Part shown: one piece after another, positions 16,605 to 24,730 of the stretch
Numbering within the stretch: position 1 is the stretch's first letter
Layout of the letters: each line of letters starts with the position of its first letter
Source: an uncultured Paenibacillaceae bacterium
GTDB lineage: Bacteria; Bacillota; Bacilli; Paenibacillales; CALAME01
Assembly: GCA_937983035.1 (NCBI GenBank)
Contig: CALKAN010000130.1
Coordinates: 1 to 28,006 of the forward strand
Direction of reading: 5' to 3'
Length of the DNA stretch: 28,006 nt
Made by a program: the position numbers and the translations under genes
Notes under the pieces: generated by a model
The model's database searches: none
Told to the model about the DNA's origin: nothing
The model's input: only the letters and a program-made list of their open reading frames with translations

Positions 16605-17321
16605 ATGAGTATGGTTCGTGAAAACGAACCCCTGACACAAAACGAATTGATCTTGCTGGCCGATAAAATAAAACGCACGTACGGCAGCGGCAGAGCTGCC
16701 GTACATGCGTTAAAAGATGTGAATTTATCCATTCGCTATGGTCAGTTAGTCGTTTTGAAAGGGCGTTCAGGTTCCGGGAAAACGACATTGATTAACTTAT
16801 TGGGAGCGCTAGACCAGCCAACTGAAGGAGATATTTATTTTTGCGGTCAACATTTAGGAAGACTGAGCGAGAAGAAAAGAAATGAAATTCGTCGAACGCA
16901 AATGGGACTGATCTTTCAGTCGTTTGCGCTTGTTCCTATCATGTCTGCGTATGAAAACGTGGAATTTGGCTTGCGCATCGCGCGAGTGCCAGCGAAAGAA
17001 CGGCGTGAGAAAGCTGTTCAAGCATTGGAAACGGTTGGATTAAAAGCAAGGATGCATCACAGACCCTTTGAGTTGTCTGGAGGAGAACAGCAAAGAGTTG
17101 CGATTGCAAGAGCAATTGCCCATCGACCGAAGTTAATATTGGCTGATGAGCCAACGGCTGAATTAGACAGCAGAACAGGTCTAAGGGTCATTCAATTGTT
17201 TAGAGAATTAGTAGAAACAGCCGGCATGACGATCGTTTTGACAACACATGATCCTGCAGTCATGGAATTGGCGGATGTTGTTTACGAACTGGAGGATGGT
17301 AAAATTGCAAATCCCTCGTAA
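16605..17321 (+). CDS. MacB/LolD-type ABC ATPase
   Basis: A 238-residue ATPase of the class paired with FtsX-type permeases. Walker A is GRSGSGKTT (53-61), the signature LSGGEQQR starts at 157, Walker B LILADEPTAELD begins near 176, and the H-switch lies in LTTHDPAVM. The motif NLLGALDQPTEGD after Walker A and the FGLRIARVP stretch are typical of MacB/LolD. It has an N-terminal extension of about 15 residues. ATG 16605 follows GGAGG at 16593-16597. The two genes downstream encode an adaptor lipoprotein and a large FtsX-type permease, giving a MacB-like tripartite set as known in Gram-positives (exporter or mechanotransmission). Its codons 23-36 encode a long inverted repeat, described separately. 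Confidence 0.92.
   Translation: MSMVRENEPLTQNELILLADKIKRTYGSGRAAVHALKDVNLSIRYGQLVVLKGRSGSGKTTLINLLGALDQPTEGDIYFCGQHLGRLSEKKRNEIRRTQMGLIFQSFALVPIMSAYENVEFGLRIARVPAKERREKAVQALETVGLKARMHHRPFELSGGEQQRVAIARAIAHRPKLILADEPTAELDSRTGLRVIQLFRELVETAGMTIVLTTHDPAVMELADVVYELEDGKIANPS
16672..16711 (+). repeat. Long hairpin-forming inverted repeat inside the MacB-type ATPase gene
   Basis: GTACGGCAGC (16679-16688) and GCTGCCGTAC (16695-16704) pair perfectly around a 6-nt loop (GGCAGA). Beyond one C/A mismatch, AACGCA (16672-16677) pairs with TGCGTT (16706-16711), giving 16 pairs out of 17. It begins 67 nt after the start codon and is GC-rich compared with its surroundings. No U-run follows, so it is not an intrinsic terminator. 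It may protect the upstream importer mRNA or adjust expression of the exporter module. Confidence 0.6.
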
Positions 17322-18318
17322 TTCTTTAATGCTGTTGATGATGCCAGCATGCTTTATGTTGCTTTTTGGATGCGCTTTATTGCCGAAAGAGGAGGAGCCT
17401 CTGGCCCCGCCGCTTGTCGAACCTGCACAGCAGCGCATGGAGCTCGCTGAAGTTGTTCGCAAAGACATCAAGCAAACGGTGGTAGGCACGGCCGTATTTG
17501 AGCCTGTGCGCATGGAATATCAACAATTTCGCGAATCCGGCGGAAGAGTGGAGGAAGTATTTGTAGCAGCCGGAGATTATGTGAATGAAGGAGATCCTCT
17601 CATTCGATTAACTCTGGGAAATATTGATATTACGCTGAAGGAAAGACAGCTGGCGGTCGAAAAGTTGAACATTGAACTGCAGAATGCGATTCGTTCGCGC
17701 AACGAAGATGAGATTCGAATCAAACAGTTAGAGCTCGACATTGCCAAATTAAGATTAGCGGAAACCCAGGCAGCTTACGACAGCAGGCATTTGTACGCCA
17801 ATATGAGCGGTGAAGTCGTCTATGTGGCAAACGTTAAACCGGGTGATTCGGTGCAAGCATGGGAAACATTAGTAAACATAGCCGATCCGAGCTCGATGAG
17901 ATTGTTTTATTCCGGCAGCAGAAACGTTCACCAAGTAGAAGTTGGCATGGATGTCGACATTACGTTTAAAGGCAAGCAATATTCCGGAAAAGTTGTGCAA
18001 ACGCCTTCTACAGCGCCGCGAGTAACAGATGAAACGTTAAGAAGGCAGTATGATGAACGCATCTACATTGAACTGGAAAACCTTCCGGAAGACGCTGAGT
18101 TTGGAGATTATGCAGACATTTACATTGTGCTGAAAGAAAGAAACGATACCCTTGTTATTCCTTCGAGAGCTTTGAGAACTTATATGGGCCGCGAGTATGT
18201 TCAAATCTTGGACGGCGAAAGCCGAAGAGAGATGGATGTAGAAACCGGGATTAAGACCGCTACGGAGGTTGAGATCTTAAGAGGCTTGGAAGAAGGACAA
18301 ATCGTCATATTGCAGTAA
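17305..18318 (+). CDS. Lipoprotein efflux adaptor (HlyD/MacA-like)
   Basis: About 337 residues. The N-terminal hydrophobic stretch (LMLLMMPACFMLLFGC) ends in a lipobox-like LFGC, with Cys23 as the likely lipidated residue. A barrel-sandwich domain follows (about 65-195), with GGRVEEVFVAAGDYVNEGDPLIRL as first half and YANMSGEVVYVANVKPGDSV as second half, joined by a short coiled-coil hairpin of about 45 residues (LAVEKLNIELQNAIRSRNED). A beta-barrel and membrane-proximal part complete it (about 205-337). TTG 17305 is preferred, with GGAGG (17291-17295) 9 nt upstream; it overlaps the ATPase stop by 17 nt. An upstream in-frame ATG at 17248 would give an unlikely extension without a ribosome site. 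In Gram-positives such adaptors bridge an FtsX-type permease to the cell wall side. It is the middle gene of the exporter set. Confidence 0.87.
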   Translation: MQIPRNSLMLLMMPACFMLLFGCALLPKEEEPLAPPLVEPAQQRMELAEVVRKDIKQTVVGTAVFEPVRMEYQQFRESGGRVEEVFVAAGDYVNEGDPLIRLTLGNIDITLKERQLAVEKLNIELQNAIRSRNEDEIRIKQLELDIAKLRLAETQAAYDSRHLYANMSGEVVYVANVKPGDSVQAWETLVNIADPSSMRLFYSGSRNVHQVEVGMDVDITFKGKQYSGKVVQTPSTAPRVTDETLRRQYDERIYIELENLPEDAEFGDYADIYIVLKERNDTLVIPSRALRTYMGREYVQILDGESRREMDVETGIKTATEVEILRGLEEGQIVILQ

Positions 18319-18357
18319 AGCTGCTCGAAATCAGGGATACCAGGGGGTGGTAACGTT

Positions 18358-21216
18358 TTGGCTATGTTAAAAATGATACTTAGGAAAATGCTGAACAATA
18401 AATGGCTTGAGTTCAGCCTTTTGCTCGGCTTGATCTTTTCCGTCGCTCTAGTGAGCAGCATGCCGATTTATACGAATGCGATTCTGGAACGAATGCTCGT
18501 GAAAGATTTGGAAAATTTGCAGCAGCGTTCCGGACAATATCCGGGCATATATTGGGCAGCAGCTTACTTTAAAGACGAAAATGAAGAACAGCTGGCAACG
18601 TTGTATGAGCGGCTGACGCGAACGGGCAATTATTTGCGCGAGCAGATAGCACCGTCATTCTCTGTGCCCATTCATTATGTCGTAGAAGAGAGGATTACGG
18701 TCAGAGCTGAATTTGAACCTGTTGATCCAACTCGCGTTAATGCAGATGCCAGAAGATTGGCCGATTTCGTTTCCTTAAGAGGGATGGAGGATCACATTCG
18801 GCTCGTGGACGGCAGAATGCCAAATCCTGAACCTGTAAACGGTTTCTACGAAGTGTTAGTCGTTCCAGGAGCGCTGGATCAATTGAATCTCGTGCTGGGA
18901 AACGAGTTTCAAATAAAATCCGATGAAGATGAAGAAGCGCCGATTAAAGTCATTCCGGTCGGGGTCATTGAGAAAAAGTCTCAAGATGATTTGTTCTGGT
19001 ATACATCAAACATTAATTCATACAATACATCGTTCTTTATTCCGTTTGAATTGTTTGAGCGAGAATTTACGCATGAGCAAAAACTTGGACTGCGTGCGAC
19101 GTATTGGTATGTGCCGTTCGATTACACGAAGCTCGGACTTTTGGAAAAAGACAACATGTTGTCCGCTTGGGGGCGCATGGCCGGGCATTTAAATGCGAAT
19201 TATTCCGAATATGATACGCACATTCCTTCTTTGCAGACGGTATTGCAATATGAAGACAGAGAACAGCGGCTGAGAACGCTGCTGTGCTCGTTGACGGTGC
19301 CGGTCATTGTATCGCTGGCCAATTTAATTACAGAGCGTCAAAAGACGGAAATCGCTGTGCTGCGAAGCCGGGGCGCATCGAGATTTCAAATCGTTTCTGC
19401 CTATTTTATTGAAAGTACAATATTAGGAATCATCGCCCTGATTGTCGGTCCGTATTTAGGCATGTTTTTTACAAAAATGCTGGGAGCTTCCAATGGGTTC
19501 TTAGAATTTGTTCAGCGTGCAGCATTGAATGTAAAGCTGGATCGCATGGCGTTTCAATACGCTTTCGTCGTTGCGGCATTTTCTGTGTTGATGACGATCA
19601 TTCCGGTATTCCTGGCTACACGCGCTTCCATCGTTGGACAAAAGCGTGAAATGTCCCGCAGAACGGATAAGAAATCAGCCTGGCACCGTTTCTTTATAGA
19701 TATTATTTTGCTTGGTGTATCGATTTATGGGCTGCGCCAATTTCATCAGCGATTGGAAGATTTGCGCGCCATCGGCGCAGACAACATGGATTTGCGGGTG
19801 GATCCGTTATTGTTTGTCATCCCTGCTCTGTTTATGATCGGATTCGGATTGTTTATTTTACGGCTTTATCCGCTGTTCATCCGTTTTGTTTATTGGATCG
19901 GGCGCAAATGGTGGCCGCCGTTCTTGTATTCATCTTTAATTCAAGTAGGCAGATCCAGTTCACAATATCAATTTCTGATGGTCTTTCTCATCTTGACGGT
20001 CGCTACCGGATTATTCAGCGCCAGCGCAGCACGGACATTGAATCAGAACGTCGAAGACCGCATCATGTACAGCTATGGCTCAGACATCGTTATGGAAACT
20101 CGCTGGGAAAGCAATGCACCGCTTTTTGGAATGAGCAGCATCGATGAAGAAGAATCAGAGGAAAGCGCTCCCGCGTTTAGTTCTGCTGGCATGACGCAAT
20201 ATGCAGAACCGCCGTTTCAGCCGATTTTAGAATTAAAAGGCGTGGAGCAGGCTGCCAGAGTGTTCATTAAAGAAAATGCAAGTTTCCAAACCGGAAATAC
20301 GCGCTACGATGCGGTGCTGATGGGAATTCATACGAAAGAATTCGGCGAGACGGCATGGTACCGCAGCGATATGTTCGGAGACTATCATTTCAATGATTAT
20401 TTGAATCTATTGGCATCCAATCCATCCGCTGTGCTCGTTTCGCAGACGATGGCTGAACAAGCCGGCATCCGCGTCGGCCAGACGATTGAAATCGGCTGGA
20501 CAGGCGTTACGCCTAAGCCGGTTATCGTATACGGGATTGTTGAGTTTTTCCCTAAGTTTAATCCGTTTATGAAAGGTTCAGGAAACCGAAATCCGATGCT
20601 GATTGTCGGACATTTGGATTTTATCCAGAACAACTTGGCGCTGGAGCCGTATGAAATATGGATTAAGCTGGAAGAAGGCGCTTCGCTGCAGGAATTGGCG
20701 GATGATATTGTCGAGAAAGAGCTTTTGGTCACTCGCTTCAGATCTTCGCTGGAAGACATCATTGAAGCGAGAAGAGATCCTTTCCAGATGGCGATGAATG
20801 GAGTCATGACCTTGGGCTTTCTCATTTCGATCTTGATTTGCTTCTGCGGATTTCTGCTTTATTGGGTCATTTCCTTGTTCAGCAGAGTGCTGCAGCTTGG
20901 AATTTTCCGAGCGATGGGCATTTCCTTCCCGCAAATTATCGGGATGCTGATCAGCGAACAGCTCTTGACTTCCGGAGCGGCCATTTTCATCGGCGTGATT
21001 ACAGGTCATTTGGCAAGTCAATATTTCGTTCCGCTGTTCCAGTTGTCATTCAATCCGACAGAGCAAGTGCCGCCGTTTAAAGTCATATATAACGCCAATG
21101 ATTATTTGCAGATGTATACCATCGTGACGTGCATGATCGTGCTCGGCTTAATCATTCTTGGCTGGCTGCTTTCGCGCATCAAAATTCATCAAGCCGTGAA
21201 GCTCGGGGAGGATTGA
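18358..21216 (+). CDS. Large FtsX/MacB-type ABC permease with two FtsX domains
   Basis: A 952-residue permease with an N-terminal helix (about 18-38), an outer domain (about 45-300), a first FtsX domain (about 305-430) ending in ITERQKTEIAVLRSRGASRFQIV, the typical EIAvLRsRGas loop, three further helices (about 447-555), a second outer domain (about 560-810) and a C-terminal FtsX domain with LGIFRAMGISFPQIIG (about 815-945). The two-FtsX layout is that of large Gram-positive lipoprotein or peptide exporters. Start TTG 18358 is chosen because GGGGGTGG ends about 7 nt before; ATG 18364 is a close alternative. The first helix of the first FtsX domain looks short (308-324), see findings. The gene is followed by a second ATPase gene after 6 nt. 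Confidence 0.88.
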   Translation: MAMLKMILRKMLNNKWLEFSLLLGLIFSVALVSSMPIYTNAILERMLVKDLENLQQRSGQYPGIYWAAAYFKDENEEQLATLYERLTRTGNYLREQIAPSFSVPIHYVVEERITVRAEFEPVDPTRVNADARRLADFVSLRGMEDHIRLVDGRMPNPEPVNGFYEVLVVPGALDQLNLVLGNEFQIKSDEDEEAPIKVIPVGVIEKKSQDDLFWYTSNINSYNTSFFIPFELFEREFTHEQKLGLRATYWYVPFDYTKLGLLEKDNMLSAWGRMAGHLNANYSEYDTHIPSLQTVLQYEDREQRLRTLLCSLTVPVIVSLANLITERQKTEIAVLRSRGASRFQIVSAYFIESTILGIIALIVGPYLGMFFTKMLGASNGFLEFVQRAALNVKLDRMAFQYAFVVAAFSVLMTIIPVFLATRASIVGQKREMSRRTDKKSAWHRFFIDIILLGVSIYGLRQFHQRLEDLRAIGADNMDLRVDPLLFVIPALFMIGFGLFILRLYPLFIRFVYWIGRKWWPPFLYSSLIQVGRSSSQYQFLMVFLILTVATGLFSASAARTLNQNVEDRIMYSYGSDIVMETRWESNAPLFGMSSIDEEESEESAPAFSSAGMTQYAEPPFQPILELKGVEQAARVFIKENASFQTGNTRYDAVLMGIHTKEFGETAWYRSDMFGDYHFNDYLNLLASNPSAVLVSQTMAEQAGIRVGQTIEIGWTGVTPKPVIVYGIVEFFPKFNPFMKGSGNRNPMLIVGHLDFIQNNLALEPYEIWIKLEEGASLQELADDIVEKELLVTRFRSSLEDIIEARRDPFQMAMNGVMTLGFLISILICFCGFLLYWVISLFSRVLQLGIFRAMGISFPQIIGMLISEQLLTSGAAIFIGVITGHLASQYFVPLFQLSFNPTEQVPPFKVIYNANDYLQMYTIVTCMIVLGLIILGWLLSRIKIHQAVKLGED

Positions 21217-21222
21217 GGCATA

Positions 21223-22101
21223 ATGATACATTGTGAGCAATTAGTAAAGATTTATAAAGCGGCGGATTTGGAAGTATTCGCATTGCAAGGGCTTGATTTG
21301 CACGTGGCGCCCGGCGAGTTGATGGCGATTATCGGCAACAGCGGAAGCGGCAAATCGACGCTGCTCAACATGCTCGGAGCGTTGGATCAGCCGACTGCAG
21401 GGAAAATCATGGTTGACGGAAAAGATTTGCTGAAACTGACAGAACGAGAAATTGTGAAGTATAAGAGAGAAACGGTTGGATTCGTCTGGCAGAACAACGC
21501 GAGAAATTTAGTGCCGTACCTTACTGCACTCGAGAATGTGGAACTCCCTATGCTTCTGAAAGGGAGACAGAAGAGAAACCGGGCGAAAGACTTGCTGGAT
21601 GCTGTAGGGCTGATTCATCGAGCTAACAATAAGCTGACGTCTCTGTCAGGTGGAGAGCAGCAGCGTGTCGCGATCGCCATCGCTTTGGCCAATGAACCGA
21701 AGCTGCTGCTGGCGGATGAACCGACCGGTTCCGTCGATACGAAAACAGCGGATAAAATATTAGACATTTTTCGAGAGTTGAATCGCAGCACCGGTTTAAC
21801 TGTCGTGATCGTCACGCACGATAACAATTTGGCCAAGAAGGTAGATCGTGTCGTGCAAATCCGCGACGGAAAAACATCGACGGAATATATTCGCAGACCT
21901 TCGATTAAAGAGCTCGAAGGATTAGGAAAACTGTCTGATGCGGATGCAGAAGAAGACAGTCATGAAGAGTACAGCGTGCTGGATCGAGCGGGAAGGCTGC
22001 AAATTCCTGCCCACTTTCTTGAAGCATTGAACATGAAAAATAAAAACAAAGTCAAAGTTGAATTGCAGGACGGCAAGATTGTTTTGACACCGCCTGAATA
22101 A
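21223..22101 (+). CDS. LolD/MacB-type ABC ATPase with C-terminal AbrB-like tail
   Basis: The protein has 292 residues, about 60 longer than typical LolD. Walker A is GNSGSGKST (38-46), the signature LSGGE (141-145), then LLLADEPTGSVD and VTHDNNLAKK. After an acidic linker (about 225-248) come residues 249-292, with YSVLDRAGRLQIPAHFLEAL and VKVELQDGKIVLTPPE, the swapped-hairpin pattern of AbrB/SpoVT/MazE-like domains (GRLQIP, then V.VE..DG.I.L.P). In that fold the domain binds DNA, but in this position it may serve dimerisation only. ATG 21223 lies 6 nt after the FtsX-type permease stop; GGGGAGGA (21205-21212) precedes it. Possibly the second half of a heterodimeric ATPase pair with the MacB-type ATPase encoded at 16605-17321. 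No terminator is visible after it. Confidence 0.88.
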   Translation: MIHCEQLVKIYKAADLEVFALQGLDLHVAPGELMAIIGNSGSGKSTLLNMLGALDQPTAGKIMVDGKDLLKLTEREIVKYKRETVGFVWQNNARNLVPYLTALENVELPMLLKGRQKRNRAKDLLDAVGLIHRANNKLTSLSGGEQQRVAIAIALANEPKLLLADEPTGSVDTKTADKILDIFRELNRSTGLTVVIVTHDNNLAKKVDRVVQIRDGKTSTEYIRRPSIKELEGLGKLSDADAEEDSHEEYSVLDRAGRLQIPAHFLEALNMKNKNKVKVELQDGKIVLTPPE

Positions 22102-22155
22102 TGGATTTTGAAATCATAGAGAAAACATAGATATCGATTGATTTTTGATGCATGG

Positions 22156-22185
22156 ATGACGACTCGGCCTGTTTTGCGTTATAAT
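22156..22185 (+). promoter_or_regulatory. Promoter of the first two-component operon
   Basis: TATAAT at 22180-22185, with an imperfect -35 ATGACG at 22156-22161 (18-nt spacer). A start would fall near 22192. The predicted leader is about 70 nt. Confidence 0.55.
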
Positions 22186-22192
22186 AGAGATA

Positions 22193-22227
22193 GTTATAAT
22201 GATAACTCTATTCGTTGTCATTATAAC
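22193..22227 (+). repeat. 14-bp inverted repeat at the predicted transcript start
   Basis: GTTATAATGATAAC (22193-22206) and GTTGTCATTATAAC (22214-22227) form a dyad with a 7-nt loop, TCTATTC; thirteen of fourteen pairs are Watson-Crick and one is T/G. Each arm is itself a partial palindrome (GTTAT-N4-ATAAC), so it could be a pair of operator half-sites for an OmpR-family dimer. If transcribed it would form a hairpin at the extreme 5' end of the mRNA, a known stabilising arrangement. Its placement directly downstream of TATAAT suggests autoregulation of the response regulator gene. Confidence 0.6.
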
Positions 22228-22260
22228 GAAAGCGAAAACAGGTCAACGGAGTTGGAGTCC

Positions 22261-22962
22261 ATGCATATTTTAATTGTTGAAGATGAGCCAAAAATTCGTG
22301 ATGTGTTGAAAGCTTACATGGAGAAGGAAGGATGGACCGTTGATTATACGTCCGACGGCCATGAAGCAGTGCGAAAGTTTGACTATCATCAACATGATCA
22401 AGTTTTGCTAGATTTAAAGATAGAAGGTTTGAGCGGCGAAGAAGTATGCCGCAAAATCAGAGAAAAATCGGATGTGCCGATCATAATGATCACTTCAAAG
22501 AATCGTGAAAACGATACAATTAACGGTTTGAATTTAGGCGCGGATGATTATATCGTCAAACCATTTCGAGTGAAGGAAGTGGTGGCGAGAATTAAAGCGC
22601 TGCACCGGCGAATCGAGAACATTAAAAAGCCGGACGAGAAGAAACATGTTTATGTATTTGATAAAGGAAGGCTTGTCGTCAATTTAGATTTGCGCACAGC
22701 CTTAGTCGATGGGAAACATGCGAATTTAACCGCGACAGAATTTAATTTGTTAACGACATTAATGGGTAACCCGAAAAAAGTATTCAGCCGCAGCGAACTT
22801 TCTTATATCGTTCAAGGCTACCGCTTTCAAGGGGACAGCAGAACGATCGATGCACATGTCAAAAATTTGCGCAAAAAAATTGAAGAAGACAGCCAGCAGC
22901 CAAAGTATATTTTAACCCGCATTGGCAGAGGCTATCAATTTGGAATGACACCTGATGAGTGA
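22261..22962 (+). CDS. OmpR/PhoB-family response regulator (first two-component system)
   Basis: A 233-residue regulator with an N-terminal receiver domain and a C-terminal winged helix. Phosphoacceptor is Asp51 (QVLLDLKIEGLSGEE); acidic residues at 8-9 and Lys100 (ADDYIVKPF) complete the active site. The loop after Asp51 reads LKIEGLSG rather than the frequent LMLPGLDG, a small deviation. The DNA-binding domain ends in TIDAHVKNLRKKI and YILTRIGRGYQF, as in the family. ATG 22261 is chosen with ACGGAG about 9 nt upstream; the frame is open further upstream (to 22138) but crosses the promoter and inverted repeat. The sensor gene follows directly. Location after the ABC gene string suggests it may control these genes (inference). 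Confidence 0.92.
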   Translation: MHILIVEDEPKIRDVLKAYMEKEGWTVDYTSDGHEAVRKFDYHQHDQVLLDLKIEGLSGEEVCRKIREKSDVPIIMITSKNRENDTINGLNLGADDYIVKPFRVKEVVARIKALHRRIENIKKPDEKKHVYVFDKGRLVVNLDLRTALVDGKHANLTATEFNLLTTLMGNPKKVFSRSELSYIVQGYRFQGDSRTIDAHVKNLRKKIEEDSQQPKYILTRIGRGYQFGMTPDE

Positions 22963-22967
22963 GCACG

Positions 22968-24344
22968 ATGAGCAATATTAAACGTTTTTTCCGTAAAATG
23001 AACGTCCTGTTGTTTATCACATTTTTCTGCTTCTCATTAGTTTTCATCTACGCAATTTCTAATTTGTACAATTTCCATTGGGACCAATTATTTACGAGTT
23101 ATCAAACAAACTTGCTGACAAGCCATGCCTACAAATTGATGGATGATATGCGAATTGAAGGGATCACTTCGGGTCCGGTCAGCAAAGAGGAACAATCTTG
23201 GATGGTTCGCCGTTCAAATTTATACGGCATATTAATTCAGTTCAAAAGCAAAGACAAACAAGAAATATGGGTCGATATGATGAGTGACTTCGAAAAGGAT
23301 GCATTGTCCGATGCCGTCGAGGTTCCTTTTGTCGTGGACGGAGAAACCCGCGGCTACATCCAGGCGGCTTATTTGGGAGCGAACAATGAACTGAATCCGA
23401 TCGTGATTGAATACCGTGAAACGATGAAATTTCGCTCCCGCATTATATATATTTTCGTGATCATTGTTTCCTTTTTAGTCAGCTTGTTGATATCTCGTCT
23501 ATTGTCCAAAAATTTAAAAAATTTAGAAGAAAAGACGAACTTAATCCGGATGGGGAAAAGAGATTTGACCATTCCGATTCAAGGGCCGGAAGAAGTGCGG
23601 AAATTAGCGGAAACGTTAAGTGAAATGATGAAAGAACTGAAGAAGCAAGAAGATTGGCGCCGGCATTTGATGGAAGACTTGACCCATGAGCTCAGGACGC
23701 CTTTGACCTCGATGTTGTCGCAGCTCGAGGCGATTATTGACGGCATTTATGAAGCAGATGAAGCGAAGATGCAGGACATTTATGAGGAGTTAGAACGGCT
23801 GTCACGGTTAATCAATGACATGGAGCGGCTGTCAGAAGCAGAGAGCGCTCGATTCTCCCTCGATATTAGGCGGACGGACATGGTTCGTTTGGCGCGTAAA
23901 GTTTACAACAACTTTTTGCCGCTTGCACGGAACAAAGGGCTGCGAATGGTTTTTGAATCTACGAACGTGCCGTGTTTCTGCGAAGTAGACCGGGATAAAA
24001 TGATCCAAGTCATTTCGAATATATTGTCTAACGCGATTAAATATAATAAAGCAGGAGGGAAAATTTGGCTCTCTGTGGAGTACACCCCGGAATATACGCT
24101 GATTACGTGTGAAGATGATGGAATCGGAATCAGCGACGAAGATTTGCCTTATATTTTTAACCGCTTGTATCGCGCGGACAAATCCCGCTCACGCTTTAAC
24201 AGCGGTGTTGGGTTAGGGCTCAGCATCGTTGAGGCGCTTGTTGAAGCACACGGAGGAGAAGTTAGAGCGGAAAGTGAATTAGGCAAAGGGACGAAAATTG
24301 CAGTGAAAATACCAAATGTGTATGAAGGATCATCTGAAGAGTGA
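22968..24344 (+). CDS. Sensor histidine kinase (first two-component system)
   Basis: About 458 residues. The two membrane helices are at about 12-34 and 155-175, enclosing an outer sensor domain of about 120 residues, then HAMP (about 176-230). The phosphorylated histidine is His240 (EDLTHELRTPLTSML). The ATP-binding part has the N-box NILSNAIKYN, the G1 box EDDGIGIS, the F-box IFNRLYRADKSRSR and the G2 box GVGLGLSIV, so kinase function appears intact. ATG 22968 is used; GTG 22959 overlaps the regulator stop in a GTGA motif and is an equally possible start adding three residues. The signal is unknown; the sensor domain shows no motif I recognise. The operon ends at the terminator 25 nt further on. 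Confidence 0.9.
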   Translation: MSNIKRFFRKMNVLLFITFFCFSLVFIYAISNLYNFHWDQLFTSYQTNLLTSHAYKLMDDMRIEGITSGPVSKEEQSWMVRRSNLYGILIQFKSKDKQEIWVDMMSDFEKDALSDAVEVPFVVDGETRGYIQAAYLGANNELNPIVIEYRETMKFRSRIIYIFVIIVSFLVSLLISRLLSKNLKNLEEKTNLIRMGKRDLTIPIQGPEEVRKLAETLSEMMKELKKQEDWRRHLMEDLTHELRTPLTSMLSQLEAIIDGIYEADEAKMQDIYEELERLSRLINDMERLSEAESARFSLDIRRTDMVRLARKVYNNFLPLARNKGLRMVFESTNVPCFCEVDRDKMIQVISNILSNAIKYNKAGGKIWLSVEYTPEYTLITCEDDGIGISDEDLPYIFNRLYRADKSRSRFNSGVGLGLSIVEALVEAHGGEVRAESELGKGTKIAVKIPNVYEGSSEE

Positions 24345-24368
24345 TGGAATCATTGTCCCGCAACTGCC

Positions 24369-24399
24369 CGGCACGCATTGTTTGCGTGTCGTTTTTTTT
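24369..24399 (+). terminator. Intrinsic terminator after the first two-component operon
   Basis: CGGCACGCA (24369-24377) pairs with TGCGTGTCG (24383-24391), with one G/T pair, around a 5-nt loop, followed by eight T residues. It is a textbook Rho-independent terminator and separates the two two-component operons. Confidence 0.9.
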
Positions 24400-24730
24400 G
24401 AAAAATGCCTGATGTGAAGTCTTCAAGCAAATGCTGCGAATTAAGATTGATTCATTACGATGGCGGCTGGGCATTATTTCCCGGGAAACAATTGTCAGCC
24501 ATTCAGAATGCTGCTTGATGGATGAGAACATTTATTCTTTTGAACTGGAATCATGCATGGTGATCGATGGCTTGTGATCGAAAGTTGTCGGTTTTTGTTT
24601 GTTAATGATGCGCAATAATAATGAAAGCTGCTTGCATCATCAGGAATGAAGAAAAGGATATGCTGGAGATCCGTCGATCAAATAGGTTATGATGAACATG
24701 GTTGTCATATTTAGAAAGGGGACCGCTGCC
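24400..24730. other. Gene-free stretch between the two two-component operons
   Basis: About 330 nt between the terminator and the next regulator. It contains a palindrome around TTTCCCGGGAAA (24477-24488), extended to ATT.TTTCCCGGGAAA.AAT with a single mismatched pair (24473-24492), and short repeats of GCTGC(TTG). A weak -10-like TATGAT (24688-24693) lies in front of the second regulator but has no convincing -35. I see no credible coding region: open frames on both strands are short and lack ribosome sites. A remnant of a decayed gene cannot be excluded. Confidence 0.5.

Noticed and set aside
18338..18352. Short dyad TACCA/TGGTA enclosing the ribosome site of the FtsX-type permease
   Set aside because: Only five pairs around GGGGG; too weak to claim a regulatory function.
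22138..22260. Extended start for the first response regulator
   Set aside because: It would run through TATAAT and the inverted repeat, and the receiver domain begins normally at ATG 22261.
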